Assembly (NCBI GenBank): GCA_037954325.1
Contig: JBBMNZ010000001.1
Span: 1,811,765 to 1,875,764 of the forward strand
DNA: 64,000 nt
Source of the DNA: Fistularia commersonii
Taxonomy: Eukaryota; Chordata; Actinopteri; Syngnathiformes; Fistulariidae
Direction: 5' to 3'
The position numbers and the translations under genes were made by a program. The notes below the pieces were generated by a model. That model made no database searches. It was not told the origin of the DNA and was given only the letters and a program-made list of their open reading frames with translations. This document shows positions 22,381 to 35,124 of this stretch, in pieces; within the stretch, counting starts at the first letter, position 1; each line of letters begins with the position of its first letter.

Positions 22381-22878
22381 GCTGGTCGATTCCAAGGATT
22401 CTCCTTGCGACACGTAAATCCGATCGTGACGAAATCGGCGCCTCACCGGCCACGAACTTCCCCGCACGTCACTGTAGTCGACTCAATGACCAACCGTCGT
22501 TGCCGGTGGAAATGGCGCGCCGTTATCTACGGCGCCGACTCGGTAATGAGTTTCTGAGCGAGACAAAGCCGGGGATCTGGAGGAGTTTCTCCCCCCTTAT
22601 TACCGAACAGCTCTCTCATTAGCATAACGTCTCATCGACCGCGACTCCGACCTTGCCTCCGTCTAATTCTCTCTTGACCTCGTTTGAACCGGGACGGCGG
22701 CAGGAAGCTCACTTCACCTTTTTTTTTTTCCAACCCCGGCTCCTCGGTAACAAGGACACGGGGTAAATCCATTCATTCGTCGTCTAAAAAGGTTATGAAA
22801 AGGTTTTGTTTACGGTTCTCGGAGCACGATGAAATCCATCAGCGCACAGCTCATTGACTCGGACACCTGCAGCATGAA
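22381..22878. other. Stretch without recognisable genes
   Basis: Nothing supported. Confidence 0.4.
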
Positions 22879-23302
22879 AACCCTGATTTCCTTTCAACTG
22901 TAGCTTTGACATTGTTAGCGAATTAGGATAGCGGCGAACGCTAGCGCTGGTTGGCTAAAAGCATGGCTCCAACGGGTCAAGTGGTTAAAGTCTCAAAGCG
23001 CAAAAGACAGATTGACGAACCCTGATTTCCTTTCTACCTTAGGTGTAGCTTTGACATTGTTAGCAAATTAGGATAGCGGCGAACGCTAGCGCTGGTCGGC
23101 TAAAAGCATGGCTCCAACGGGTCAAGTGGTTAAAACCTCAAAGCGCAAAAGACAGATTGACAAACCCTGATTTCCTCTCTACCGCAAGTTTAGCGTTGAC
23201 GTTGTTAGCAAATTAGGATAGCGGCGAACGCTAGCGCTGGTCGGCTAAAAGCATGGCTCCAACGGGTCAAGTGGTTAAAGCCTCAAAGCGCAAAAGAAAG
23301 AA
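22879..23302. repeat. Tandem triplication, ~139-145 bp units
   Basis: Three units begin aaccctgatttcc at 22879, 23018 and 23163. Each contains aattaggatagcggcgaacg and aagcatggctccaacgggtc with very few differences. Differences cluster at the start of each unit (ttcaactgtagc, ttctaccttaggtgtagc, ctctaccgcaagtttagc). Confidence 0.9.
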
Positions 23303-24640
23303 AGCAATGCAGCCGCGGCGGCAGAAAGTGGAATTACTCCGTCGTGGCTTTTGGATGGAAGCTTCACGGAAGACGAAGTAGCGTTGGTCTCAATTCACTC
23401 CGGCTGTTTCGGGGGAAAAGCGTCTCCAGCGGGCGACTGACAAGCCTCCCTTGGCCTTCTGTCAAAGGCACACAAAAAAAAAAAACTACATTTCATTTTC
23501 CAGGTGAAACCTTTTGTCCGCGCTGCGCTTTTAAAAACACGCTTGGTGACCTACAAAATAAGACGCTTCACCCTTGAGCCCGAGCGGACAGAAATAATCA
23601 AATATCTCCCAGGTGGTCCGGAGAGGACGTGTTCACCAGAATTGGACGGACGGACGGCTCGGAAGCGTAATGCCTCCGGCAAGAAGTGGAGGGAGTTGTT
23701 TAATCCGAGAGGATACGGGGACTCCCCCTACTCTCCTGCCACCGAGTGGTCGCCCTCAGAACCTGCAAGGGACGACGTGATGAAGGACAAGCATCGTCAA
23801 AATTAAACGTTTTAGAAAGAAACTACGGCTATTTCCATCGGTGCATCTAAACGGGTGGGGAAAAGTGTCAGGGGTTCCATGAGATAGAAGATCATCAGCC
23901 AGAAGAAGGGAAGGACACGTCAAACTCGAGGTCCGCGGGCCGAATGTGGCCCGCTATGTCACGAATTAGCGTCACGAGAAATTCTGAAATTCTGCTGTTT
24001 CCCTGGTTCCTTTAATTTCCTCCACCGGCAGTCTGCTGCTACACCTGAGAAACAATTCTACTTCCAAAGAAAGGTTCCTAAAAGAACTAATAAGGGAAAA
24101 GGAAATGATGGGTATGCTGTATGAATGTAGTGGACTCCTTATCCCCACGGCGGCTTCGTTCATCCAAGAGTCGGAAAAAGACGAATTTTCCCCCAGAAAT
24201 CGCATCGACTACCCCGATTCGGTACTTCGGTCCAACTTCTCACGGTTGAAGACCCCAATGAGCGCAAGAAACCGGATGGGATGCAAGAGTCTGTCCATTG
24301 TGGCTTCCTCCAAAGAACTTGATACTCCAGGACGGACTCTTCGGCAGCCGGTTAGGACACTTAGATGACCAACCATGGGACACAGTGAGATGGTCCAAAA
24401 TGACATATCAGTGGACACCTGGGAGAAGATCTCCATTCAGCCGCCGGCAACCATAAAAACCTATCTTTAACCTAAAAAAACAAAAACTGTGCAATATTTC
24501 ATTTCATAACAGCTACACGACAATTTTTCCTTTATCATACTATTGTGCACTCCTTACCTCACTTGTTACTAAGACACTTATAGTTTCATCACTTGTTTAC
24601 TAAGACACTTTATAGTTTCACTGAGACACTTTATAGTTTA
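23303..24640. other. Stretch without genes; repeat end near 23918-23965
   Basis: The string gtcaaactcgaggtccgcgg, then gccgaatgtggcccgc, resembles the terminus of a widespread vertebrate element (cgggccacatgtggcccgc). A related end (gcgggccgtacgtttgac) lies at 29240-29262 inside elavl1. No exon supported. Confidence 0.4.
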
Positions 24641-24775
24641 TTTTATTTCTAATTCTGCCTTTTCTTTTTATTATTCATTACTGTTATATTTTCTGTAACT
24701 CTGGCACAACAATTTCCTTCGGGATTAATAAAGTTGTTCTTATCTTATCTTATCTTATCTTATCTTATCTGCATT
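24641..24775 (+). mobile_element. Retroposon 3' end with a cttat tail
   Basis: ctctggcacaacaatttcct, then tcgggattaataaagttgtt, followed by five cttat units. It is the plus-strand version of the terminus seen at 14845-15005, and the same short end is found twice in wdr18 intron 8. Confidence 0.6.
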
Positions 24776-25329
24776 GAGGCACACCGGGATCATAAATTTA
24801 AACTCCCGGAGGGAAATTCAAGTGGAAAGTGATTATTAGATTTGGGACCGACACGTTGTAGTTCTTGCTGGAGGAATTGTGGTAAAGATAATAGCGACTA
24901 TACACGTCTATTTTGGCTTTGCACCCAAAGTAGGTTTATTTTGGAAGGAGGTTTTTGACGTTTTGTCAAAGCGGTCTTCAAATGGGATATTTAAATGCCT
25001 ACGTTAATGTGTGCAGACAGAAAGGGTGGAAAATACCTCCTAAATATTTTGCTATCAGGTGGTTAAAACCAGATCCCCCTAAATATAATATATGGATCTG
25101 AAAGATATTCATTAAGACGTCAGAGGCCTATTTGTACTAAAACTTTACTAAAAAAAAGCATATCCTTTTAGATTACCTATGTGGAGTGGGATTTTTTTTA
25201 TTTATTTTATTTTATTTTATAATTTTAATAATTATAATAAAAATGATAATACAAATAATTCAATAATTTTATAATTTTTTCACCCCCCCACATATTTCTG
25301 TTCATACCTCATGTCATGACATCTCATTA

Positions 25330-25500
25330 AAATAAGAATAAGAACAATTTTATTTATCCCAAAGGAATATTGTTATGCCAGAGTTTCAGGTAAAACATAA
25401 CAATAATAAATAATAGTAGCAAATTGTATAAACAGTAAAAAAAAAAAAGGGGGGGGGGGGAATAAGAAATACAAATAAAACTATAAAGTGTCAAGGCACA
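25330..25500 (-). mobile_element. Retroposon 3' end, minus orientation
   Basis: aagaacaattttatttatcc, then caaaggaatattgttatgcc, is homologous to 14845-15005 and 45010-45180, including the following aaattgtataaacagta and a G-run. Confidence 0.55.
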
Positions 25501-26114
25501 TATATGTGGTTTAAATGTACCTGTCATGTTGATGTATAGAAAAAAATAATACAAATTGAGCAAAAAAAAAAAAAAGGAATAATAATCGCATTATTATTGA
25601 AACGGGCAACTCTTTACATTAAAATTCGCCTTTTTTTGTCGCACCAAACTCCCCTACCAGCCGTGTTTCTCCAGACACTTTAGATTTTATCTCGCATAAA
25701 CACTGAGAAATACACTTCCGTTGCGCTCCAGCGACGATTCGTCTGTCGTGAAGTGGGAATTAAAAACTCCCCAGAAAAAAAAAAAAAAAAAAAATTTAGG
25801 CTTCAGTGCATAATTAGCATTAGCATTAGCATTAATTAGCGTGAGGGGCGTTTCGATGATGCACGCGCTGTAATAAATCACAAAAAAAAAAAAGGTATAA
25901 TTCGCAGTTGCAGAAAGGAAAGAACACAAAAGGAAGAAATAATGCTAACTTTTACCGGGAAGCTGTGGCTCCTCCGGGCTGCCGCTGGGCCAGTAGCCGC
26001 TCTATATATATATATATATATATATAAAGGTAGATCAGCGCTGTTGAAGTCATGTTCCCCTTTCCCTCCTTGATAGCTGTGATAAAAAGAATCACAGACG
26101 CCCTCCACATTTGC
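25501..26114. other. Stretch without genes; TA microsatellite 26003-26027
   Basis: Contains an A-run at about 25776-25793, gcattagcattagcatt at about 25818, and a TA run. No exon supported. Confidence 0.45.
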
Positions 26115-26900
26115 AAAACGAAGGACTCACTAAGTGACTCAATTAGCAAATCACTCAATAGCTCACAGAAACCCTTTCCAACTCCAAAACAAACGACTCA
26201 CTCAGTGAATCATCGAAGAAGTCATTCATTTGCTCACAGAGGGCCTCGCCACTTCCATGTGAACGACTCACTCAGTAAGTCAATTAAAGAATCAGTCAGT
26301 AGCTCACAGAGGTTTCCCTACTTACAAATGAACGAATCACCCTGTAACTCAATGAATCACCCATGAGCTCAAAGAGCTCCTCTCCACTTCAAAGATAAAC
26401 GACTCACTCAGTAACTCATCATAGAAGTCACTCTGTAGCTCAAAGAGGCCCTCTCCATTTCCAAATGAACGACTCACTCAGTAACCCCATTAAAGAATCA
26501 CTGCGTAGCTCACGGAGGATTTCGCAACTTACTAATGAACGAATCACTCAGTAACTCAATGAGTCACCCATGAGCTCAAAAGCTCCTCTCCACTTCCAAA
26601 TGAACAACTCACTCAGTTACCCAATTAAAGAATCACTGCATAGCTCACAGAGGACCTTGCAACTTACTAATGAACGAATCACTCAGTAACCCAATGAATC
26701 ACCCATGAGCTCACACAGGCCCTCCCCACGTACAAACGAACGACTCACTCATTTGCTCACAGCGGCCATCATGACTTACAAACAAACGACTCACCCAGTC
26801 ACACCACAAAAGAATCACTCAAGTTTCTCAGGGTAGCCCAACCCACTGGCGAAATGAACGACTCACCTCGTAACAAACGAATCAGTAGCTTAAGAGTAGC
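26115..26900. repeat. ~70-bp tandem array, about eleven units
   Basis: Units follow the pattern gaacgactcactcagtaact, caatgaatcac, ccatgagctcaaagagctcc, tctccacttccaaat. Unit order suggests alternating subtypes (gagctcaaa against tagctcacagagg). Scattered TGACTCA/TGAGTCA heptamers arise from the consensus. The open frame 26052-26366 is array-driven. Confidence 0.85.
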
Positions 26901-27439
26901 CACCCTTCACAGAAAACAGGACTGACAGTGAAAAATCTGACTCCCTTTTCCAGGTGACTTATATAAACTGGAATCCACAGAAAGAATTAAGTTCCCTCAC
27001 CTTTCACACTGAATCGTAAAGCAGTGCAGTCATTGTGGTGCAGACACTCCTTTCCGCAGTAGCGTCCCCAAAATATCTAATAGTATTAGCAAACAAAATA
27101 TCCCGTCTTCCAGTCACATTTCTCACACTCACCTGTCATTTCCAGCCCTGGAACAGAATCCGGGTGAAATAGTTTTAATTTGTGAGCGCCTGCTGGGCGG
27201 CCATGACGGCAACAACTGTTTGATATTAACTTATTGGTGTCCAAAAGGGGGCGGGACTTGGAGGGCGTCCGATTTGATTGGATATCAGGTAGTTTCGTGA
27301 CCAATGACGAATGGCTAATATTGACCCAGGGATGGGCGATACCATTATCTTCCTTTTTCCGCTTCCTTTTTAATCTGTACCGAAAGCCGATTTACGTGAT
27401 TTTCCCAAAAAAACAAAACAAAGACACGGGACAGTTGGG
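26901..27439. other. Stretch between array and the elavl1 3' UTR
   Basis: No gene supported. Confidence 0.4.
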
Positions 27440-28327
27440 CTTAAATGGCATTTTTTTTTTTTATTCTATTGCGTCACAGGACCCACTGTGACGTCATCAC
27501 AGAAACAGAACAAGACTGCTGACCTTTTCACCTTTAAAAAAAAAAAAAAAAAAAATCAGTATATAAATCTCCAACTGAGGCAAACTGAACTTCAGTGAAC
27601 TTTGACCCTTAAAAACAAATCCAACCCAGAGAGGCCACCGGGTTCCAACACTCACTGGAAGGGCAGAGAAACCCTTCCCACGATTCACAAGTTCAATAAT
27701 TAAAACTACGTTCGTTTTTTTTTTCTTTTTTTTTAAGGATGACAGTTCGTCCTCGCATTTTGACGGATTTACTCGGCTGCTCGTCGGTGATCCTTTCCTG
27801 GCGCCTCCGAACCCGACGCTCTGGACCGCGCCGAAGACCGACTGTTCGGGTGCTAAAATAAAACAAAAACAAAAAAAAAAAAAAAAAAAAAAACATACCG
27901 GCATCACTTTGTTCTTCGGAAAGGCGTGCATTTTTTTTAATTAAGTAAATTAACCCCATTATTAGGTGCTGAGGAAAACCTCAACCTCCGTCCCGCCCAC
28001 CCATGACTAGACAATGTGATTGGCCTTATTTGTATTTTCCACCAAAAAAAAAAAAAAAAAAAAAAAAAGAAGAGTTTAAAAGGTCCCGAGGAGGCCGACC
28101 CGACCGGGGAAACACCATCTGGAAAATTTTGACGGAGCAAAGACATTGAATGAATATTGTTTGTTTTTTTTTTGTTTTGATTGTTTTCTGGACCTGATTT
28201 TAATGGCGTCAAAATGAGTGTCTGATTCAGACCGCTGTCCAGAAGATGAAGAAGGAGAAGTCTGAGCTACACCACCATCACCACCACCCGCCCGCCCGCC
28301 CGCCCGCCGGCGCCCGACAACCCGGCT
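27440..28327 (-). other. elavl1: Candidate elavl1 3' UTR with long poly-U tracts
   Basis: On the minus strand, the sequence after the elavl1 stop contains U-runs of about 35, 23 and 20 (plus-strand A-runs 28044-28078, 27871-27893, 27536-27555). A possible AATAAA (plus strand tttatt at 27460-27465) lies beyond them. HuR/ELAVL1 is known to bind U-rich elements and to regulate its own mRNA in mammals. That the UTR reaches this far is inference. Confidence 0.4.
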
Positions 28328-31300
28328 CTACTTGTGTCCTTTGCTGGTCTTGAATGACACCTGCAGGACTTTGTCGCCCAGCCGGTACCCGTTGAGACTG
28401 TGGATCGCCATGGCCGCCTCCTCGTAGTTCGTCATGGTGACGAAGCCGAAGCCTTTGCATTTGTTGGTGTTGAAATCCCGGATGACCTTCACGTTGACCA
28501 CGGCGCCGAACGGCCCGAACATCTGCCAGAGGACGGCCTCGTCGGCGTCCTGCCCCAGGTTGTAGATGAAGATGCACCAGCCGGACGACGAGCTCCCCGA
28601 GACGCCGCCGCCTCCGCCCATGTGGTCGACGCTCATGGGGGAAAACCTGGATGGGGGAAAAACCCCCAAACATCTTCGTCACTTTGGTCACATACGGACT
28701 CATTTGGATCAGATAAATCGAAGCGCAAATACCTAGAAGTAACACTAATCCAATATTTTCATGTGACTCGTGCAATTTCAACACCACTATGCCTCAGTTC
28801 TTCTGTCGTCGCCATTTTCTGTGCATTTTGTTAAGATTTTTGCCACGTTGAGTCTCATAGTTGCTGCAACCAAACCGACTGTACTGGTTTCTTATTTACC
28901 TCAACAGAGAAACGGGAGCCGTTTGCCTTGGAAAACCCTACACTCCATGCCCACTTTTCTCTTTTTTGACAAAGACATCTTGCTGATGAGGGCGGCGGGT
29001 CCGACGGAAAAGCGGCTACATTTCTAACGATAAGTAAAAATGCTACGTGTGGACCAGGAAGCCCCACTGCTGCCATCTGCTGTAGGTTCTGAGTAACATA
29101 CGGTTGAGCCATGTTGCTAACACCGACTGGCACAGTCCACCTCTAGCTGACAATATAGGAATCTAAGAACTGCATATTTTTTCATATTGCGGATTTAATC
29201 CACGGGCCGGGTCGGGCTCCCTTGCGAACCAGGACGGGCCCGCGGGCCGTACGTTTGACGCACCCGCTCTAAATCGTGGGGCGATCGCTTCGGCGTGGCA
29301 AATACCTGAACCTCTGGGCCTGGTGGTGGAGGGGCCCCCCGTAGCGCCGCGACTGGCCGTGGTACATCTGCGACAAGACCTGCGAGTTCCTGTTCTGGTT
29401 GGGGTTGGCGGCGAACTTGACGGTGATGGGCTCGGAGGTGCCGGGCGGCGTGTGCCCGTTGAGGTGTTTGATGGCGTCCTCCGCCTCGGCCCGCTTGTCG
29501 AACCGGATGAACGCCACGCCCCGGGAAAGACCTGCGTAGCCAGGAGCGTCAACACAGGGTTTATTTGTCTGCTTTTGTTTTTTAAGGGGTCGGCGGCGCT
29601 TCTTCCTGCCGGGCGGGTCAACCTCACCAGATGCCTGGTCCACCAGCACCCTGGAGTTGATGATGTTTCCGAAGCGCGAGAACATGTTCTCCAAGTCCTG
29701 CTGGCTCAGCGTCCGCGGCAGCCCGCTGATGTACAGGTTAGCGTCCTTGATGGAGTCCGAGCTCGGACGGGCGAAGGAGACCTGCGAGGGAGGGGACGAC
29801 ATCTCAGTGCGTCGCCGACGACGACGGCCGTCACAAGTCAGGCACAGACAATGAGCAGTCAACAGTCTTTAGAAAAAAAGACATCCAGGAAATTTGATTT
29901 TTTTTTTTTTTTTTTTTTTTAAAGAAAAAAAAAAAAAAAAAAAAAACTACGAAAATAAAAGACATTCTTTGGATTTGTCAAGAAACAAACAAAAAAGGAA
30001 AAAAACAAAAGTGGCCAAAACAGGGCAGTTTTCAAAAAATAAAAGCATCTAAAAAATAAATAAATCAATAAATAAACGAAGGCATCACTTTATAAAAAAT
30101 AAATAAATAAATACTAAAAAGCATCCATTGGTTAAAATAAGAGCATCAATTGTTCAAAATAAAAACATCTGTTGTACCAAAAAAAAAAAAAAAAAATTAA
30201 AAAAAATAAAGGACATCGCCGTGTCAAAATAAAAGCACGGACTGGGTCACACTGAGCTGCGGGGGGGAAGGGGGGGGAGGGGGGTCAGACTCAGCGGCAA
30301 CAGGCGCCAAAAGAAAACAAACAAAAGTACCTTGGTCGGCTAGGGCGCGGGGAGAGCGCCCCCTGCTGCCCGGGACAACAAACATCTGACAGGTGAGACA
30401 GAAAATCACAGAGCACCTGTGGCACTTTACCTTGATAGTTTTAGACTGTAGCCTCAGGCCATTGAGGGTACTGATAGCCCTCTCTGCATCACTAGGGTTA
30501 ACAAAGTTAACAAAGCCGTAACCTAAACTGTGGCCTAGAGAAACACAAAGGAACAACAAAATAAAAGAACAAAACTGTCCGTTACAGCCCACACATTCTG
30601 GAGGTCAGAGGTCAAAATCTGTACAGTCATTGGAGAGAGGCAGCCGGTGAGTCCTCGCCGCCGGGCGCGTCGGCGCGACCGTCGGCTAACGTGAAGCCGA
30701 CGGTTCCTGCGGAGCGAGCAAGTCTCCGACCCGCGGTTGTTTTTGCAGATCCTTCCTTCGACCCCCCACCCCCCACATTTCGAGGTCGCCGGGGTTGACC
30801 TCGCTTCCCGGATCCGCTTCCCTCGCGTTCAGATCCGACGTTTGATTTTACGACGACCCGGCGGCGAGGAAACACCCGGCTGCACAAAAATCAATCAGCA
30901 CAAAAAAAAACCTCCAGTCGCGTTTCTCAAAATCAAACACATTTCAAGGCCTGAAATCAAAAAACACAAACAGGTGAAAAAAAAAGGCATGGAGACATTG
31001 ACATAGTGACACGGGCCGGCCCTTCCGGAGCGCGGCGTTTGGAAATAAGAACATCAGGAATAAAAGCGGCGCCGATGCTTTCGTGTCCAGCCAGAGCGCC
31101 GCGGGGGGGGGGGGGGGATACTCGGACACCGTCTCAACACTTCCTGTCTCGCATCTCGAAGCAGAACGAGCTGCGGACCTGGAAGGCCGGGGGGGGGCAG
31201 AAACACCCCATCCTAGCCGACGTTTCTACCACTCTTCGGAATCAAACCGATAAAATGTTATTATCGTCTAAACCGACTCTGGGACATCGAGTTCTTCGTT

Positions 31301-33225
31301 CGCCCCGGCCAGCGACCGCGACAACATCGGGATTAGCTACATATCGCTCGGCCTGATTCGCAGTTATCGTCAGACACCTGCTGAGGTCAGTGAAATAAAT
31401 AAAGCAAATAAACAAGTCAAAAACCAGACAAGTTATAAAAGCAGGAAACAAAAATCACAGGCGCCCTTCAAGACATGGGTTCAGGAAACATTCAAAGAAA
31501 ACCCCTGGTCTCCAGGAAAACAAGGCAGTCTGAACACTTCGAAAACAAGACATTTAAAATCAAACTCTAGTTTTGAAGCCTAAAACCGAAATCCTGGTCG
31601 CATTCAAACGCCGTGGAATTTAGAAAGACTCTTTTTTTTTTTTTCCCCCGACGCCATAAACCGAGCGAAATGTGATTTTGATTTTTCCGATCGTTTGGCC
31701 CAGGAGGCGACGCGGAGGTCGAATCCGCCCATAATTAAGTCAAACTTCAGCGCGAGAACTGGATAGTTTTCACACTTTCTGCGCCCGCCCGGCTATCATA
31801 TGTCTTTCTACTCTCCTTTAAAATTCAAATTGCTCCCGATCTGTCGGTGTCGGGGTCCCGACTGGAAAAACAAAGGCTCCGGACTCGGAGGGAAGGCCGC
31901 GCGTCCAAACGTTTTACATTTTAAAAAAGAAAAGTAAACAGATCCTGCTGACGTGACAAGACAAGCCGCTCGACGACGTCTTTGGTTTTCAGAGGTGCCT
32001 TGCTGCCGCCCGGTGGACTCGAGCCGCTACGACACGGCGGCTCACGCGTGACACCTGCTGGTGGCGCTCTGGACTCCGGCTTGGCTTCCTGTCAAGACTC
32101 CCGCCGGCGGGCGGGAGCACAAACGCCCCGCGTTAACACCTCCATAAACTCTTCTTCGATCGCGGAATCGACGCGGGACCTGCGGGGGGGGGGGACGGGC
32201 CCGGAGACCCGGGGGTCCTTCCAGGGTCTTCCGCGATGTAACGAGAAAAAAAAAAAATTTTGTTCCAGATTAAAAGAAAGTTTGAACACAACAAACATGA
32301 CGTGGGATTCGAACTACAAACATGAATCAAACATTCTGAAATACTCAATCGGTAGCTCGGTTTCCTAGACATTTTCAGGAACGCCAATGCTAACGGTAAC
32401 TTTTCCAGGGTCTTTCAAAGAAACAAGGCCATTTTCCTAAAAGAGCGTATTAAAACAACAAAAAAAAAGCACAAATAACACAACAAACATAAGGAGAAAG
32501 AAACAAATAGTACAAAAATAAATAAATAAGAGGAAAATAAAACCATTAAAATTGACAATCGTGATCTCTCTAATCTACAGATTTCTTGTGTTTAAATGAC
32601 CGACACTGATCGGGTCGACGGCCCAGAAGGAGAGAGCAAGAAATAAACGGCTACAATCAAAAGAGAACAGTGGCTTTTTATCCCGAAGATCCTTCTCAGT
32701 TTGGGTTTTTTTTACAGCTACCAGTCCTCGTGGCGCTCGCACCAGGGGCTCGACAGAAGCAAGGCTGTCCTGCACCGCAGCGACCCTGACCCGTTACCTG
32801 CCACTTTGTCCCGGATCAGCTTGGCCGACTCCACGTCCCCGACGCTGCTGAAGAGGCTGCGCAGCTCGTCCTGGCTCATGCTCTGCGGCAGGTAGTTGAC
32901 GATCAGGTTGGTGCGGCTGTCCTCGTCCTCCATCATCTGCTCGAAGCCGTTGTCGTACAGCTCCTGGACACACACACGGAACACCATCATGCACACGTGC
33001 GCGGGCCGTTTCGCCGTCGAGAGTCGCGGCCGATCGAACAGCAGCGGTCACCTTTCCGACACCTCCCTTGGAAACATGCTGCCCATCATCACTGTGAGAC
33101 GATTGCACCTCACACACCTGAAACACACACAACATTCCTGTTCATCCTTTGCCGATGGGGCTGTTTCCAAAGGTCACGGACGATCTTACCTTCAAGTAGC
33201 GGATGTGTCCTCGTCGTAGCGCCAT
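28328..33225 (-). CDS. elavl1: ELAV-like protein 1 (HuR), RNA-binding protein
   Basis: ELAVL1 binds U/AU-rich 3' UTR elements, stabilises target mRNAs and shuttles between nucleus and cytoplasm. Coding exons (minus strand): 33225-33190, 33117-33052, 32963-32798, 30534-30431, 29781-29628, 29531-29306, 28646-28328. All junctions are GT-AG and in phase, giving 356 aa. RRM1 is residues ~52-130 (RNP2 LIVNYL 54-59, RNP1 around GYGFVNF 94-100). RRM2 starts ~139 (LYISGL 141-146). A basic hinge follows, then RRM3 ~275-353 (IFIYNL, KGFGFVTM), ending FKTSKGHK. The MALRRGHIRYLK start lies in its own exon, so the chain begins about 43 residues before the Met-Met that would match the short mammalian form. 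It is distinguished from neuronal ELAVL2-4 by that N-terminus and by the HHQAQRFRFSPM hinge. The elavl1a/b paralogue is not assigned. Confidence 0.93.
29899..29946. repeat. Poly(T)-poly(A) inverted pair in elavl1 intron
   Basis: A T-run of about 22 is followed, after aaag, by an A-run of about 25. It lies in the intron between the coding exons 30534-30431 and 29781-29628. It could fold into an A-U hairpin in the pre-mRNA. Confidence 0.8.
30353..30371 (-). promoter_or_regulatory. CTCF-like motif in elavl1 intron
   Basis: gagcgccccctgctgcccg closely matches the reverse complement of the vertebrate CTCF core. By eye this is the best of three such motifs in the elavl1-stx10 block (others at 34405 and 38738). 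Occupancy cannot be seen from sequence. Confidence 0.45.
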
Positions 33226-33803
33226 GGAGACGGTTTCCTGTATCTGGAGGAGACAAGTGGCACAAGTTACTGAGACGTCACGACTAATAGGTTAGTGATC
33301 ACGTTCGTAACTGAGGCTCGATCGTCTAAACCGAACAAGTTACTGAGCTGTTTGTTGCACGTTTGCGACGTTGCGCGGGGGATATTAACGGTCACCTCAG
33401 AGTCAAAAGTTTCCGAGGAAAATTTCCCGTCAGGTTTTGACAAAGAAAGCAAAATTCCACAGATATGCAATTCAAAGACTTATCTACACTTGAGCACTTA
33501 AGTTGTGATGACTGTCATTAATTTATTGTGCATTTCATCACAATTTTATGCATTCGGATGTCTTCTTTTAAGCGTGAATGAGATTCACGAAAGTGAAAAC
33601 GCTCACAAAACACCATCGATTAGTTTTAATACAATATTGGAAAAAATTCAAATAACTTCCAATTTGATCAGAAACCAGTGAAGGATGAGGGTTCTTTTGG
33701 AATATTGCCTTGTTTGAATGGTGCGTTAATGGGCCAGGTCCAAGATGAAGAGATGATTGAGTATCTTCTCAAGATGTACACAAATACGTTCCACTCATTT
33801 TAT

Positions 33804-33805
<2 letters not shown>

Positions 33806-33852
<47 letters not shown>
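33806..33852. repeat. CA microsatellite, about 23 repeats
   Basis: Pure CA run inside the first elavl1 intron (between the non-coding exon and the exon at 33243). Confidence 0.95.
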
Positions 33853-33853
<1 letters not shown>

Positions 33854-34206
33854 ATCAACAGTGACCCGAAAAGGCCCTGAACACGCGTCCGCACCCAAAC
33901 ACAGGAGCCCCGCTAAAATGCGAGCTAACCGGGCTGTCTCCCCGCAGCCCGACGTTACGATTCCAGCTGTCTGTGCTTATATGGGGTCCAGTAGAAATAA
34001 CACTATCAGTGTTTAAATCAAACCCGAGCTGAATATTGAGGCAAATCGGAGGAAATCGGTCGTTAACGAATTGAAAACCGAGTAACGTGCGGGCTGCGGT
34101 GACGACAGTTAGCAAAGAGCCTGTTAGCTTGCGGCTCGAACAAAGACGCTAATGGCGGGAGCTAACGCTGCTAGCGAGGCTAAAAATACTGGCTATAATT
34201 TCTCAC

Positions 34207-34370
34207 CTCTTCGGTGGTGAACGGCTCGGTGAGCGGGGGGAAGTTCTCGAAAGACGATCCGCCGCTGTCGGTCGATCCGATATAAGGCTAACTGGTAGCA
34301 ACCGTCGGATTCGCACAAAGGGGTTCACAAAGAGCAATGTCGCGGCGACGCGCCGTTTCTTTTTCTGCGC
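34207..34370 (-). promoter_or_regulatory. elavl1: elavl1 non-coding first exon and promoter region
   Basis: The minus strand shows a splice donor (gaag|gtgaga) at 34207, and the coding exon downstream starts at an acceptor at 33243, 18 bases before the ATG. The region 34207-34440 is CpG-rich with no TATA box that I can place. The exact start site (about 34370) is inferred. Confidence 0.55.
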
Positions 34371-34404
34371 GGTTTACGTACGACAAGACAGCGCGGAGGT
34401 AAAG

Positions 34405-34420
34405 TGGCGCCCCCTAGCGG
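34405..34420 (-). promoter_or_regulatory. CTCF-like motif between elavl1 and stx10
   Basis: tggcgccccctagcgg matches the CTCF core in reverse orientation, immediately upstream of the elavl1 promoter. Confidence 0.4.
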
Positions 34421-34958
34421 CTCGGAGACGAAGTGCACCCGTTTCCAGCGACGGGGATTTAAAAAATTGAAACATTCTGACAAAGCACTTACTCAAAATA
34501 AAATTAAGTATTTTAAATTCGCTTCATTCATGTTAAGTTGACAATAAAGGGACTATAGTGTTACTTCTATGTTATAAATTGTGAATTGACGCAGAAATAT
34601 ATTAGTCACGCATCGGACCTTATCATTCAATTTCACGAAAGTATTGTGAAAATGAACAAAATGTATAAAAATAAGATTAAGAAAATATTCTTATCTACCT
34701 CTCCCGTCCAATTTTGTTTTTTTCAGAAATGGAATTATAATGTTACCGTTTGGGGATCAATAAAGAACTTTTTATCTATCTACATGCCTCAATAACTGAT
34801 TATCACATTCATAGATTTATTTTTTTGTTTTATTTCTAGAGTTAAATAAAAGTAGAACATTTAGAAATTGGTATTCTTTAAAAAGATTTTTATAAGGATT
34901 AAAAAAAAAAAATACCGGGAATGATTGACGTGTACGGTTGTCCTCGCGCATGTGGTCC

Positions 34959-34966
34959 TGACGTCA
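34959..34966. promoter_or_regulatory. Consensus CRE (TGACGTCA) upstream of stx10
   Basis: A perfect palindromic cAMP-response element lies about 160 bp upstream of the stx10 ATG in a CpG-rich region. It is the likely proximal stx10 promoter. Confidence 0.5.
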
Positions 34967-35124
34967 CACTCCCGTTTCCGCCTCGGAAGCCCGAGCAGCT
35001 TGTAAACAAAGCAGGGAAGCAACTTCTCAATCTGGATCCAGGTTCGTTCAGGACCGGCGAAACGGATCCGGATCTGCCGATCCGTGTGATGGAGCCCCGC
35101 GCGGACTGAACCGGAACCGGCAAC

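Noticed and set aside
26052..26366. 104-codon open frame with repeated peptide
   Set aside because: Produced by the 70-bp tandem array; no start context or domain.
28278..28787. 169-codon minus-strand frame with poly-Arg content
   Set aside because: Out-of-frame shadow of the elavl1 RRM3 exon.
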